Shown: in pieces, positions 7,929 through 17,617 of the stretch
How positions within the stretch are numbered: the stretch's first letter is position 1
Layout of the letters: each line of letters begins with the position of its first letter
Assembly (NCBI RefSeq): GCF_003202155.1
Contig: NZ_QFLI01000007.1
Span: 223,549-287,548 of the forward strand
Direction of reading: 5' to 3'
Length of the DNA: 64,000 nucleotides
Origin: Marinifilum breve
Lineage (GTDB): Bacteria; Bacteroidota; Bacteroidia; Bacteroidales; Marinifilaceae
Position numbers and translations under genes: made by a program
The notes under the pieces: model-generated
Database searches by the model: none
What the model was told of the DNA's origin: nothing
Seen by the model: only the letters and a program-made list of their open reading frames with translations

Positions 7929-9326
7929 TTAATAACTAAAAGAGGTTGAGTTTGGCATATAACCTACTGCAAATTCATTTAGTTTTTCCGCATCTGAGCT
8001 ATAAACATGAACTGTACCAGCAGTTGTAGCATCAACAGCTTTACACAACCACAAATTATCACTTACAGGATTTACATCCATACCATAGTAAGTAGCATCA
8101 ATAAACTTAGTTGCTGGTAAAGCTGTATCTGTGATATTCATTGCATACACAGCATCCGACATAAAATAAACTACATCTTTTGCTTTATTGATTGCAATAT
8201 TCTTGATACCAGATGTAGAAATATTTGTTAATTCATAAGATGTAACCGCACTTGTTGATTCTGTAATCTTAGAAATTCCTGAATCGGTATAAGTAACATT
8301 TGGCCAGTTCGTCCAATCTGGTACACCAGAACAATACACCCAAACATCACCATTGGCATCAACCACCATATCTTTAGGACAAGATTTTACAGTAATGGTT
8401 TCCAAAACCTGGTCGGTTTCAGTATCAATAACAGTCACTGTATTGTCATCATTCGACCATCCTCCACTGTTCGCAACATACAATTTACCATTTGAAACAA
8501 CCATTTTTTCAGGTCCTGCACCTACAGAAATTTGTCCAGTTTTAGTCATGGTTTTTAGGTCGATCACATAAATTTCATTGTTTTCTTTAGCATAGCTTGC
8601 ATCCTGACCTTTTCCATTTGAAACATAAGCCTTATCTCCTACTAAAGTAATTTCACGAGGATACGAAAAACCATCAATTGTTTTGTAATGTTTAAAGTCC
8701 GATTTGTTTGCAACTTCAACATAACCTGAGCCATTTCCGGTAGTAACTACAATAAATGCATATTTCTCATTCATAGCCATTGATTGTGCATATTGTCCTA
8801 ATGCGACACCTCCATTTGCTGTTGAAAAGTAATTGTTGGTAACTTCATCGTTTCTGTTAATCATGGTAATAGAACCATTCGAACTGCCTTCATTCAACAC
8901 ATAAAAGTAACTGATCTGTTTTTCTCCAATGTTAATATTAAAAATACCCGTCAATAAATTGTCACCGTCAGTTACTGAGAAAGAAAACTCGTCCGTAAGA
9001 GTTTGACTTCCATTGTGTACATAAACGATTTTTGAAGCTGCAACATCTGCTTGAGTAAAGCTTTCAATAGCAGTTTCTAATTCATCAGCATGAGCTAGAA
9101 CACCATTTTCCGTTGCCGTAGTTACCGTATAAACAATATCAATATCCTCTGTATCAGTATCTACAACACTTAACACTTCAGGAGTAATCGTAACAGTTGC
9201 ACCATTTTCAAGCGTTACACCTTGGTTCACTGATAGACTCGGCATTTCATTATCATCATCTGAACAGGATACGAATAAAGAACTTGCAATTAACAAGCCT
9301 AAGCTAAATTTCAAAAACTTTTTCAT
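7929..9326 (-). CDS. Surface beta-propeller lipoprotein, BtuG-like partner of the corrinoid receptor
   Basis: The 465-residue protein starts with a lipoprotein signal ending FVSC (Cys21), followed by SDDDN. Acidic residues at this place are a known export signal for surface lipoproteins in Bacteroidota. Residues about 30-130 look like a cadherin/CSPG-type beta domain (ENGATVTITPEVLSVVDTD, then DEFSFSVTDGDNLL). Residues about 135-460 carry YncE-type propeller repeats: EVANKSDFKHYKTIDGF, EIYVIDLKTMTKTGQISVG, GPEKMVVSNGKLYVANSGG, VTVIDTETDQVLETITV and CPKDMVVDANGDVWVYCSG. It lies 4 bases after a TonB receptor under a cobalamin riboswitch. BtuG of Bacteroides is a seven-bladed surface lipoprotein that binds B12 and caps BtuB. 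The same role here is inferred from architecture and place; the extra N-terminal domain is a difference. Confidence 0.72.
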   Translation of the reverse strand: MKKFLKFSLGLLIASSLFVSCSDDDNEMPSLSVNQGVTLENGATVTITPEVLSVVDTDTEDIDIVYTVTTATENGVLAHADELETAIESFTQADVAASKIVYVHNGSQTLTDEFSFSVTDGDNLLTGIFNINIGEKQISYFYVLNEGSSNGSITMINRNDEVTNNYFSTANGGVALGQYAQSMAMNEKYAFIVVTTGNGSGYVEVANKSDFKHYKTIDGFSYPREITLVGDKAYVSNGKGQDASYAKENNEIYVIDLKTMTKTGQISVGAGPEKMVVSNGKLYVANSGGWSNDDNTVTVIDTETDQVLETITVKSCPKDMVVDANGDVWVYCSGVPDWTNWPNVTYTDSGISKITESTSAVTSYELTNISTSGIKNIAINKAKDVVYFMSDAVYAMNITDTALPATKFIDATYYGMDVNPVSDNLWLCKAVDATTAGTVHVYSSDAEKLNEFAVGYMPNSTSFSY

Positions 9327-9330
9327 TGTA

Positions 9331-11205
9331 TTAAAAAATTACATTAACCCCTAAATAATAAGCTCGGCCCGGCATGGGGTAATACTTAACCAGCTCATAT
9401 GATTTATCAAGAAGGTTTTCAACCCTTCCACTAAGTTTAATTTTTGCAAAATCAGTTTTTAGTCGATATCCGGCATTTACATCAAGAAGAAAACTTCCAT
9501 CAACCTTTTGCTCTTCCCAGTTTTTAGTATGCGATCTAAATGTTGCGATAATTCCAGCATTCCAGTTTTTATGAATGAAATCACTCAAAAGCTTGGTGAT
9601 ATGATGCGGACGATACGCCAAAGTTTGTTTATAGTCATCACTGTTTTTATCATTATTATAAGCATCGTTATAAGCATATTTTACAACTGTTCTAACTACA
9701 TTATTGGCAACATTTAAAGTATGATTCAATTCTACCTCTAAACCTTTACTTATCATTTTACCGGTATTGGTAGAACTCCAGTGCCCTCCATCTGGACGCC
9801 ATCCAATCGAATTTTTATTTTTAGACTGATACAAACTTAAATCCGTCGAAAAATTCCCAATTTTACTTGTAAAAGAAAGTAAGGACAATCCTATTTCTGA
9901 ATTCCAACCTTCTTCTGCTTTAAGATCCGGATTTCCTCCTGGCATCCAATACCTATCGTTAAAAGTAGGTCTTCGATAGTGCGTTCCTGCTTTTGCTCTA
10001 AAATTCAAAACATTTGGTAACACATGAAATAAAGAGCTAAATGAATACATTTCAGGTGGATTAACCTCTGAATTCCATTCTTTCCCAATTGTTACAATAA
10101 AGGTTCCAAAGTCAGGCGAATATTTAGTCGCTAATGTTACTCTAGATTCACTCTCCTCCTTTTCATAATTATTCGTCTCCCCTTTCAACCACGAGTATTT
10201 CGCATTAACATCAATACTGAACTTGCTATTTGCATAGTAGCGTACATTGGCATCATTCAACACTCTTCTGGATTGAATAACCGACACATAATCATCGGTA
10301 TATTTTAAATAGTCAAACAAATAAGCTGTCTTTGCTTCAATTCGGAACTTTCCTACTAAAGTTTTCCATCCCAGATATACTTTCAGAGACGAATCTCTCT
10401 GTTGCTGATTACTTTTGGGTGTTCCGATTCCCATTATTCCAGGAATTTTTTTTCTTTTAGCCTGATACCAAGCCCCCATATCGAAGTAATGCTTATTCAA
10501 TTTCAGATGTAAATCGTGAATCGTACCATAAACCCTGTTTTCATTATTGGTTAATCTTTCGGTAGGCGAACCAAAATCATACTTATCTGTGTATTTAAAA
10601 TCATTTTTACCATATTGAAAAAATGCCTGTGCTGTATAAGAAATCCAGCTATTGGAATATTTCCCGTAAAGTTTTGTCTTATAATTCGAAAAGCTCCCTA
10701 CTTCCGATTGCACTCCTACCAATGACTCATTTTTCCAATTTGGAGTATTGGAAAGTTCAATTGCCCCTCCCATGGTACCACTTCCATATAAAGAAGATAC
10801 TGCACCGTAAACAATTTCAACATTATCAAAACTTCCAGCACCTATCAGCGACAAATCAGCAGAGCCAGTTGTAAGTGAGTTTACTGGAACTCCATTCCAA
10901 TTAACAGACGTACTTGCTGCCGAAGCTCCACGAACACTTGCATTGGATAAGGCTCCAAATGCTCCATTTGATGATACCGTTACCAATGATATTTTCTCCA
11001 ATACAGAACCTAAATCTTTACTGTCATAATTCTGAAGAATCGTTGTATCTAGCTTGACTATCTTTTCGGTTTGTGTAAAATGTTTTAATCGTGGTGCTAT
11101 AATATCAACGGTATTAATATGAACCGTATCTATACTAGTCGATTGTGCCATCACACTAATCCTTAAACAACATATCACCAGCACAATAATAAATTTCCAC
11201 TTCAT
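9331..11205 (-). CDS. btuB: TonB-dependent corrinoid receptor BtuB-like (copy 2)
   Basis: I start at ATG 11205, which opens a proper signal peptide (residues 1-21, ending VMAQ); an upstream in-frame ATG at 11244 adds residues that do not look like a signal. The 624-residue protein has a plug (SIDTVHINTVDIIAPR, then SLVTVSSNGAFGALSNASVRGA and VEIVYGAVSSLYGSGTMGGAIEL) and a 22-strand-type barrel that ends in aromatic-rich RAYYLGVNVIF. BtuB-type receptors import cobalamin across the outer membrane using TonB. A cobalamin riboswitch lies about 110 bases upstream, and the BtuG-like lipoprotein follows. The substrate is assigned mainly from the riboswitch. Confidence 0.85.
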   Translation of the reverse strand: MKWKFIIVLVICCLRISVMAQSTSIDTVHINTVDIIAPRLKHFTQTEKIVKLDTTILQNYDSKDLGSVLEKISLVTVSSNGAFGALSNASVRGASAASTSVNWNGVPVNSLTTGSADLSLIGAGSFDNVEIVYGAVSSLYGSGTMGGAIELSNTPNWKNESLVGVQSEVGSFSNYKTKLYGKYSNSWISYTAQAFFQYGKNDFKYTDKYDFGSPTERLTNNENRVYGTIHDLHLKLNKHYFDMGAWYQAKRKKIPGIMGIGTPKSNQQQRDSSLKVYLGWKTLVGKFRIEAKTAYLFDYLKYTDDYVSVIQSRRVLNDANVRYYANSKFSIDVNAKYSWLKGETNNYEKEESESRVTLATKYSPDFGTFIVTIGKEWNSEVNPPEMYSFSSLFHVLPNVLNFRAKAGTHYRRPTFNDRYWMPGGNPDLKAEEGWNSEIGLSLLSFTSKIGNFSTDLSLYQSKNKNSIGWRPDGGHWSSTNTGKMISKGLEVELNHTLNVANNVVRTVVKYAYNDAYNNDKNSDDYKQTLAYRPHHITKLLSDFIHKNWNAGIIATFRSHTKNWEEQKVDGSFLLDVNAGYRLKTDFAKIKLSGRVENLLDKSYELVKYYPMPGRAYYLGVNVIF

Positions 11206-11313
11206 CTTATTGGTTTGATAACGAAGAAAACATTGGGATAACAACAGTCAGAGCAACTAAAACCTATCGTTTTCCAAACACCTTCTCCGAATGTTTTGAA
11301 AAATTGTATGCAG

Positions 11314-11503
11314 ATTGGCAGGTCTTCTGGCTTGCTCAACTTTTATCAACCTTCCCATCCCCATTTGTGGACAGTGGTATCGCAGAATAAAAGCTTTTTA
11401 TTTGAGCTTACAGCTACGGGAACAGCTCCGGATTTAAACCGGATTCCCTTTTCATCTCAATTTGTTAAGAAACAAATGTACGAGAACCAAATGCGTTGCA
11501 AAT
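11314..11503 (-). promoter_or_regulatory. Cobalamin riboswitch 1
   Basis: Read on the minus strand, the element holds GGGAATCCGG, a TTTAAA stretch, TCCGGAGCTGTTCCCG and AGCTGTAAGCTC, the conserved B12-box region. Further on come CCACTGTCC, GATGGGAAGG and GCCAGAAGACCTGCC, the usual 3' core. It precedes the receptor gene ending at 9331. Boundaries are approximate. Confidence 0.9.
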
Positions 11504-11590
11504 GTATGAAAAAAGACCAATAAATCCACTATTAAAAAACCATTTTAAAACATGCTGTTTATCAGACATTAACAAAATATTCACTTATAC

Positions 11591-11624
11591 TAAAAAGGGA
11601 ATCTATTAAGATAGACTCCCCTTG
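11591..11624 (-). terminator. Terminator after the first corrinoid receptor gene
   Basis: On the minus strand AAGGGGAGTCTATC pairs with ATAGATTCCCTTTTT around a short loop, 22 bases past the stop codon. It separates the receptor transcript from riboswitch 1. Confidence 0.65.
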
Positions 11625-11645
11625 TTTTGTCGTAAATGTTATATC

Positions 11646-13799
11646 TTAAAACTGATATGAAAATTTTGCCATAAATGCTCTTCCTGGCATATTATATCCA
11701 TCTTTCTCTGTATAGTTTTCATCCAATAAGTTTGAAATTGATAATCCAACAGTGTAATGCTCATTAAAAGAATAGCTGGCTGAGTAATCAAATACATAAG
11801 AAACCGGGTGACGTAACAATTCTTCATCAACTAAATCAGGACGCACCTCTTTCCCATTAAATACAATTGGCTCTTTGGTAATATTTGGCCAATTGGAATA
11901 ATCAGCAAGGTACATGTAATTATTCTCGTATCTGTGGCCAATATATCTACCATTCAATCTTGTTGAAAAGCCTTTAAGATTATCGAACTCAACCCCAAAT
12001 GAAGCTGTGTTATCGCGAACAAACCTCATTCCACCTTCCAGCGGATTTCCCTGCGCATCAGCATACTTCACTGTTGCATCAATCAGGTGAGTATAATTCA
12101 AATACAAACGCAAGGAATAATCATAGTCTTTTAATGCACCAAAATCATAAGAAGCGCTTAATTCCAATCCATCCATGTCTGCACTTTGCGCATTAATATA
12201 GGTTGTACTGTAATCAGGCAAATAACTTCTGATAATCTTATCCTTATGATGTGTATTAAAGTAGGTAATATCTAAATTGATGCCTTTTCTATAGCTATTG
12301 TAAGATAATCCCAAATCTATTGTTTTGGATGTTTCTGGATTCAAATCCGGGTTTCCTACTGTGGTTGATGTGCCTCGAGTATATCTTCCTGCAACTTGAT
12401 ATGCTTTGGGTGCTAAAAATGCATCTCCATAACTGGCATGTGCCGATAAACCTTCCAACATCTCATATTTAACTCCAACATTACTTGTTAATTCCCAATA
12501 ATCTTCACTGCTTTTATCATTTCCCAGCAAATTATCAGCTTCCAATTTAAACTTGATGTGATCTCCTCTTGCTCCAAGCATCAAATTCAACTTGTCATTT
12601 AATAATTTGAATTGCAATTGCGCATAAAGCCCTGTGGCGATATTATTATAATCTGGTTGATAAGGAGCTTCAACATTGCCGCTGGTATCGAAGTTGGTAC
12701 TTTCGTATTTTTCGGTTTTATTATCTAAACCAAATGCAAGATTGTGCTTTCCTATTTGGTAAGAATCTGTCAGTTGGAATCCATAGTTTTTGTAAACACT
12801 TTCAAAATCGCCGTATCCATCAGATCCAACATCAATCGTTTTATTCTCCTCGTTTGAATAGAATGGAGAAAACTTGATGTTATGATTTCTGATTTTACCT
12901 ACTACATCAAAACCAGTTGTAAAACGTTCGATATCCTTTGAATCCATTCCTTCACTATGCCAGAAGTTACCAGGAGTTTCGATATCATCACCTTTATAGT
13001 ATCCTCCGTTCAGGTTAATCTTCCAATCTTCTGCCAGTGTGATTCCCAATCGAGTATTCAAATTGTAGGTAGTGAATTTCGTATTCTCCATTCTTCCGTC
13101 ATAAGTACTTTCATCCAAAATTGATTTTGCATACTTCTCGTCATACAGGTTGCGATCACCAGTTTTGTAATCTTTCCCTTGATTGTTAAATGCAAATCCC
13201 AAATCAAAATCTACAGCTTCAGAAACAGAGCCTCCCAATCCTACATTTAACTTTGAGGTTTTAAAGCTCCCATACTCAGTATCAATTCTTCCACTTAACT
13301 CACCTGTACTATTTTTGGTTACAATATTCACAACACCAGCCATAGCTGCAGATCCATATTGAGCAGAAAAAGGACCTTTCAATATTTCTACTCTTTCTAC
13401 ATTCTGTAAATTAATACTTGCAATATTTTCCGTTCCAGCTGGTTTTCCATCCACTAAAATTACGGTATACTTTACACTCGGCGAGGGTGTAAAACCACGC
13501 ATACTAACCGTTGCCTGTACTCCTGGATATTGCAAAATATCAATCGATGCTGATCTTTTTAACAAGCCCGCCACATCAACAGCTGGTGAGGCTTCAATGG
13601 TTCTTTGAGTAATTACCTCAATTTTTTGAGGTAAATCTTTAAGCTTTGCATTCACTCTGGAAGCATTAATTTCTACTTCCTCCAGATTCAAATGCTTTAC
13701 AACCTTTTTGTCATCGGTTGGATTTGGAACTTCTTCAGCTTTTACCACTGGGTTAAATAATGATAGCAATGCAAAAGCAGTTAAAAATGTTCTTTTCAT
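11646..13799 (-). CDS. btuB: TonB-dependent corrinoid receptor BtuB-like (copy 1)
   Basis: The 717-residue protein has a signal peptide (about 1-21, ending VKAEE) and a TonB-box-like stretch LEEVEINASRVNAKL. The plug shows PQKIEVITQRTIEASPAVDV, SIDILQYPGVQATVSMRGF and VERVEILKGPFSAQYGSAAMAGVVNIVTK, split here by function. The barrel ends FMAKFSYQF with a terminal Phe. Its sequence is clearly different from the other receptor (9331-11205), so the pair is not a recent duplication and may prefer different corrinoids. Riboswitch 2 lies upstream in the same orientation, which ties it to corrinoid uptake; no ligand motif can be read from the sequence alone. Confidence 0.85.
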   Translation of the reverse strand: MKRTFLTAFALLSLFNPVVKAEEVPNPTDDKKVVKHLNLEEVEINASRVNAKLKDLPQKIEVITQRTIEASPAVDVAGLLKRSASIDILQYPGVQATVSMRGFTPSPSVKYTVILVDGKPAGTENIASINLQNVERVEILKGPFSAQYGSAAMAGVVNIVTKNSTGELSGRIDTEYGSFKTSKLNVGLGGSVSEAVDFDLGFAFNNQGKDYKTGDRNLYDEKYAKSILDESTYDGRMENTKFTTYNLNTRLGITLAEDWKINLNGGYYKGDDIETPGNFWHSEGMDSKDIERFTTGFDVVGKIRNHNIKFSPFYSNEENKTIDVGSDGYGDFESVYKNYGFQLTDSYQIGKHNLAFGLDNKTEKYESTNFDTSGNVEAPYQPDYNNIATGLYAQLQFKLLNDKLNLMLGARGDHIKFKLEADNLLGNDKSSEDYWELTSNVGVKYEMLEGLSAHASYGDAFLAPKAYQVAGRYTRGTSTTVGNPDLNPETSKTIDLGLSYNSYRKGINLDITYFNTHHKDKIIRSYLPDYSTTYINAQSADMDGLELSASYDFGALKDYDYSLRLYLNYTHLIDATVKYADAQGNPLEGGMRFVRDNTASFGVEFDNLKGFSTRLNGRYIGHRYENNYMYLADYSNWPNITKEPIVFNGKEVRPDLVDEELLRHPVSYVFDYSASYSFNEHYTVGLSISNLLDENYTEKDGYNMPGRAFMAKFSYQF

Positions 13800-13975
13800 G
13801 TCTTTTTAAGAATAAAATGAAATTAGTTTTAACCAATGCAGACAGGGGAGTTAAAAGAAAATATCACAACAATCTATTATTGATCAGTTATGGCAGACCT
13901 ATCGAAAATAATAATGTTGGTTTTAAATTCATTCACTTGCTCTTTTTCCCGAAAGCAATGACTTAATTATTTGCA

Positions 13976-14166
13976 GTGGCAGGTCTTCTGACTTGTTCTA
14001 CTTTTTGAGGCCTTCCCATCCCAAACAATTCAGAACAGTGGCAAGGAGTATTTCAAAAAGCTATATTAGAACTTACAGCTACGGGTATAGTTCCGGATTT
14101 TCACCGGATTCCCTTTTCATTTCACTTCTGATAATAGAGAAGTAAAAAACCAAATGCAGCGCAAAT
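13976..14166 (-). promoter_or_regulatory. Cobalamin riboswitch 2
   Basis: On the minus strand I read GGGAATCCGGTGAAAATCCGG, here noted as GGGAATCCGG plus TGAAAATCCGG, then AACTATACCCGTAGCTGTAA, CCACTG, GATGGGAAGG and GTCAGAAGACCTGCC. This is the full cobalamin riboswitch pattern. It lies about 180 bases before the 717-residue receptor. Confidence 0.92.
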
Positions 14167-14231
14167 GTATATAAATTTTCGCTACAACTTTCTTAAAAAG
14201 ATCGTTTATGCAACATCTTTTTCTAGCCCAA

Positions 14232-15263
14232 TTAATTCGTGTGTAAAGTTTCTTTTAGGCAGGTAATTAACTCCTGAATACTGCTACAACAGGTAACTTT
14301 TCCATTCTGATGAATTTCCCATTTCATGGTATCTTCCATTAATTTCACGCAACAGTCTCCTACTTGCTCGCAAGTAACCTGATATCCTTCACGAGACAAG
14401 GCACGCTGGGTCCAAAATCCCATTACATCATTACCCAAAAGTTGAATGGTTTGTTTTTTCTGGTAATTCATGATAAAATTACCGGTCTTTCTATCGAAAT
14501 TGAAAGATTTATTTTGGAAAGTATCCTCAATACTGCCATTCAGCACCAAATCTTCAGGAGCTCCTACCTTTACAGGTTGATTTCTTGCCATCAGCCAAAT
14601 TAAATCGGCAGCTTGTAAAGCCAAATCCAATTCATGAGTAGACATTAAAATGGCTTTATTGGTTTCTCTTGCCAAACGATGCAGCAAACGCATAATTTCA
14701 ACACGATTTGGTAGATCGAGATGTGCTGTAGGCTCATCTAACATGATTAATGGAGTATCTTGTGCCAAAGCCTTTGCTATCATTACTCGCTGACGTTCAC
14801 CATCACTCAACTGGTTGATGTAGTGATTTGCGTAATGCAATAATCCAACCTGTTCGAGAGCCCATTTTATTTTATCATTATCAGCATTAGATAACTTTCC
14901 CATCCATGAAGTGTATGGATGACGTCCCAAAGAAACAATATGATACACCGTAAGATTACCAACATTTATTCGTTCGGTTAGTACTATGCTTAACAGCTGT
15001 GCAATTTCCTTAAAGTTTCTATCTCGAATGGGAATTCCCTCCACCAAAGTACACCCATCTAATGGAGCTTGTATTCCGGCAATGGTTCTCATTAAAGTAG
15101 ATTTACCTGCTCCATTAGGACCAAGCAAACAAACCATTTCGCCTTTACGAATGGTTAGGTTGATATCAGACAACAGACACAAAGTATCTTTTTTCGATTG
15201 TTTGTAACCAATTGCAAGATCTTTGGTAACCAATATATTTTGATGCTCTTTCTCCTCTTTCAT
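14232..15263 (-). CDS. btuD: Corrinoid ABC transporter ATP-binding protein BtuD
   Basis: The 343-residue ATPase follows btuC by 7 bases. I start at ATG 15263; a TTG at 15281 overlapping btuC is an alternative. The ABC core spans about residues 10-250: Walker A LGPNGAGKST, Q-loop region, signature LSDGERQR, Walker B LIMLDEP and switch MSTHELDLAL. It powers corrinoid import through BtuC. About 80 extra residues follow the core (QKKQTIQLLGNDVMGFWTQR, then CEQVGDCCVKLMED and VTCCSSIQELITCL). This tail has five cysteines, including two CC pairs, and is not part of E. coli BtuD, so it may be regulatory or metal/corrinoid sensing; that is inference. Confidence 0.88.
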   Translation of the reverse strand: MKEEKEHQNILVTKDLAIGYKQSKKDTLCLLSDINLTIRKGEMVCLLGPNGAGKSTLMRTIAGIQAPLDGCTLVEGIPIRDRNFKEIAQLLSIVLTERINVGNLTVYHIVSLGRHPYTSWMGKLSNADNDKIKWALEQVGLLHYANHYINQLSDGERQRVMIAKALAQDTPLIMLDEPTAHLDLPNRVEIMRLLHRLARETNKAILMSTHELDLALQAADLIWLMARNQPVKVGAPEDLVLNGSIEDTFQNKSFNFDRKTGNFIMNYQKKQTIQLLGNDVMGFWTQRALSREGYQVTCEQVGDCCVKLMEDTMKWEIHQNGKVTCCSSIQELITCLKETLHTN

Positions 15264-15270
15264 ACTTCCA

Positions 15271-16323
15271 TTATCCACCAAAGGATGCTTTTACATTTCT
15301 ACTTCTCATGATTACCCATATTACAACCGGCCCTCCAAATAAAGCAGTTACAGAATTAATCGGCAATGTATTTTGATTGCCTGGCAATTGAGAAAAAATA
15401 TCACAGATTAGCATTATGGCTGCTCCAATGAGAACAACAGCTGGCATTAGCACTTTATGGCTTGCTGTTCTAAAAATGGATCGTGCAATATGTGGAACCG
15501 CAACACCAACAAAAGCAATCGGTCCTGTAAAGGCAGTTAATGTACCTGCAATTAAAGCTGTACTAATAATTACCGCGATTCTTGTTCTGTTTACCGATAT
15601 ACCCACTCCCCTGGCATAATTCTCTCCTAAAAGCAATGCATCCATTGGCTTTATCAGGAAAAATGCCAAAACTAAGCCAGTAAATACAATGGGACCCATA
15701 ACCTGCATTTCAGTCCATGTTACACCAGCCAAAGAACCAAATGTCCAAACAATGAAACTCTGTATCTGTTCAGGTTCACTAAAATATTGTAAGATATTAA
15801 CGATTGCTCCTGTAATGCTACCAAACATGATCCCTATAATCAATAAAGAAACGCTATCGGATATACGAATTGAAGCCAGTGCAACCAATAAAAACACAAG
15901 AGAAGCACCTGCAACAGCAGCAACTACTAAAGCCCAATTTCCCAGAATAGCAGAAACAGCTCCAAAAAAGGCCGGAACAATTGCCGAAGCCATTACCATT
16001 AAAGCAACACCTAAGCTGGCTCCTGAACTTATTCCCAAAACAAAAGGTCCTGCTAGTGGATTGCGAAACAATGTTTGCATCATTAATCCTGTTACCGATA
16101 ATCCTGCACCCACCAAAATGGCTGTTAATGCTTTGGGTAATCTAAAATTAAGAACAATATAATTCCATGAAGTCTTTACCTCACTCCCCGACAATATTGC
16201 AAACACCTTCTCAAAAGGAATATTTACCGAACCGAAAATCAGATCAAGCAGCAATAAAGCAATGATAATAAGGCCTAGACCTCCAAATAAAATAGATACA
16301 ATTTTACCTTTCTGAGAAATCAT
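15271..16323 (-). CDS. btuC: Corrinoid ABC transporter permease BtuC (FecCD family)
   Basis: The 350-residue protein is hydrophobic throughout, with about ten membrane helices, and matches the FecCD/BtuC family. Signature blocks are NFRLPKALTAILVGAGLSVTG (early, split), RNPLAGPFVLGISSGASLGV (about 85-104), LLIIGIMFGSITGAIVNIL, GENYARGVGISVNRTR (cytoplasmic coupling region), and FTGPIAFVGVAVPHIAR, then PAVVLIGAAIMLICDIF. It sits between the binding protein (7 bases upstream) and the ATPase (7 bases downstream), so the three are one transcription unit under riboswitch 3. Confidence 0.93.
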   Translation of the reverse strand: MISQKGKIVSILFGGLGLIIIALLLLDLIFGSVNIPFEKVFAILSGSEVKTSWNYIVLNFRLPKALTAILVGAGLSVTGLMMQTLFRNPLAGPFVLGISSGASLGVALMVMASAIVPAFFGAVSAILGNWALVVAAVAGASLVFLLVALASIRISDSVSLLIIGIMFGSITGAIVNILQYFSEPEQIQSFIVWTFGSLAGVTWTEMQVMGPIVFTGLVLAFFLIKPMDALLLGENYARGVGISVNRTRIAVIISTALIAGTLTAFTGPIAFVGVAVPHIARSIFRTASHKVLMPAVVLIGAAIMLICDIFSQLPGNQNTLPINSVTALFGGPVVIWVIMRSRNVKASFGG

Positions 16324-16330
16324 AGTTCTG

Positions 16331-17515
16331 TTAATTCAATTTCTGATAAAAATGCAATTCATAGTCTGGTAACAATTCTGGATGTAAAATTTTAATCACA
16401 TCCTTAAATACCACATCAGGCTGCATAACACCGGATTCAAACCAATCATTAGCACCACTTTCCTTCATTCTTTTGGTATAACAATATACCTGCTTTGTTT
16501 TGTAGGAGTCAAACAATGTATATCTATCATCCAAATTCTCCAGATCTTTTATGGTGCGACACTGTCCCGGACCAAACCAAATATCGGCATCATGTTGTTT
16601 ATCGAACACCGTTTCAAAACTTAAAGGCATGCTTCCGCTTGTACTATCCGAAAACCAACAGTAATCTGCCTTCCCATCTCTAAGAAATTGAGCAAGGTAA
16701 GATTGTCCTCCTGGCATGTACCAAGTGCCTTTAAAATTATATCCTGAAAGAATTGTAGGTTTATTCTTAACGGTAGTTACAATTGATTTTAAATCATTGT
16801 ATCTTTTTTCAACCTCATCGAAATGCTGCTCGGCTTCAGCTTCTTTATTAAAAAAGGCAGCAATAAACTTTGCCCATTCGGCGCGAGCCAAAGGTGAAGC
16901 TTCCATCCATTCTATATTATAGGCAACAGGTAATCCGGCTTGCATTAACTTGGTTTCTCTATCGGTAATCTTCATAAAACCGGCCACCATCACCAAATCA
17001 GGATCGATTTCAACAATCTTTTCGAAATTTAAAGTTTCAGCATGACCCACAGCCTGAATTTTACCAGCTTTAGCTCTCTTGTCAATTTCCTCGTCGTAAA
17101 TCCTATTCGGTAAAGAAACAGCTACAATTTTATCCTCTACACCTAAGAATTTTAAAATTCCGATTTGAGTGCTGGAAAGTGCTGCAATACTTTTTACAGG
17201 AACTTCAACAAATAAACCATCATTGGGAAGCTCACCCTCAAATTTTTCTCCCCTGTTTTTAAGGTAATACTTCTGAAAAACCTTGCCTTCGTTCCAAGGG
17301 TCCCAAACAATCAGCTCCTTTAAATTATTATCAAGAATATTGATTTCGAATCCCTTTGCATACTTCAGTTTTGTTTGATGATAAAAAGCCTTATCAGCAA
17401 CACCGGATTCCGAATTTTGTGAAGTCTGCTTTTTTTGCTCTCCTGATTGACATGCAACAAAACCTAAAACAGTCAGAAGCAACACGTTTAGGCCGATCGT
17501 TTTTAATAAGTTCAT
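16331..17515 (-). CDS. btuF: Corrinoid ABC transporter substrate-binding lipoprotein BtuF
   Basis: I start at ATG 17515; a GTG at 17524 is in frame but less likely. The protein begins MNLLKTIGLNVLLL and reaches a lipobox GFVAC (Cys at about 22). The mature part is a periplasmic-binding-protein fold of the metal/corrinoid type: SIAALSSTQIGILKFLGVEDKIVAVS, split into two motifs, then EKIVEIDPDLVMVAG, AGLPVAYNIEWMEASPLARAEW and KPTILSGYNFKGTWYMPGGQSYLA. It would hand corrinoid to BtuCD. The conserved 'EASPLARAEW' block is typical of the Bacteroidota version of this family. Riboswitch 3 lies about 105 bases upstream. Confidence 0.87.
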   Translation of the reverse strand: MNLLKTIGLNVLLLTVLGFVACQSGEQKKQTSQNSESGVADKAFYHQTKLKYAKGFEINILDNNLKELIVWDPWNEGKVFQKYYLKNRGEKFEGELPNDGLFVEVPVKSIAALSSTQIGILKFLGVEDKIVAVSLPNRIYDEEIDKRAKAGKIQAVGHAETLNFEKIVEIDPDLVMVAGFMKITDRETKLMQAGLPVAYNIEWMEASPLARAEWAKFIAAFFNKEAEAEQHFDEVEKRYNDLKSIVTTVKNKPTILSGYNFKGTWYMPGGQSYLAQFLRDGKADYCWFSDSTSGSMPLSFETVFDKQHDADIWFGPGQCRTIKDLENLDDRYTLFDSYKTKQVYCYTKRMKESGANDWFESGVMQPDVVFKDVIKILHPELLPDYELHFYQKLN

Positions 17516-17617
17516 TTCTTCCACAAATTATTGTGGGGAAGGATGATAAGAAAATACAATTCTCAAAATTATACTCTCGTTACTCAGTTCCCCGAAGTCA
17601 CGAAATAGTTTCATTAA

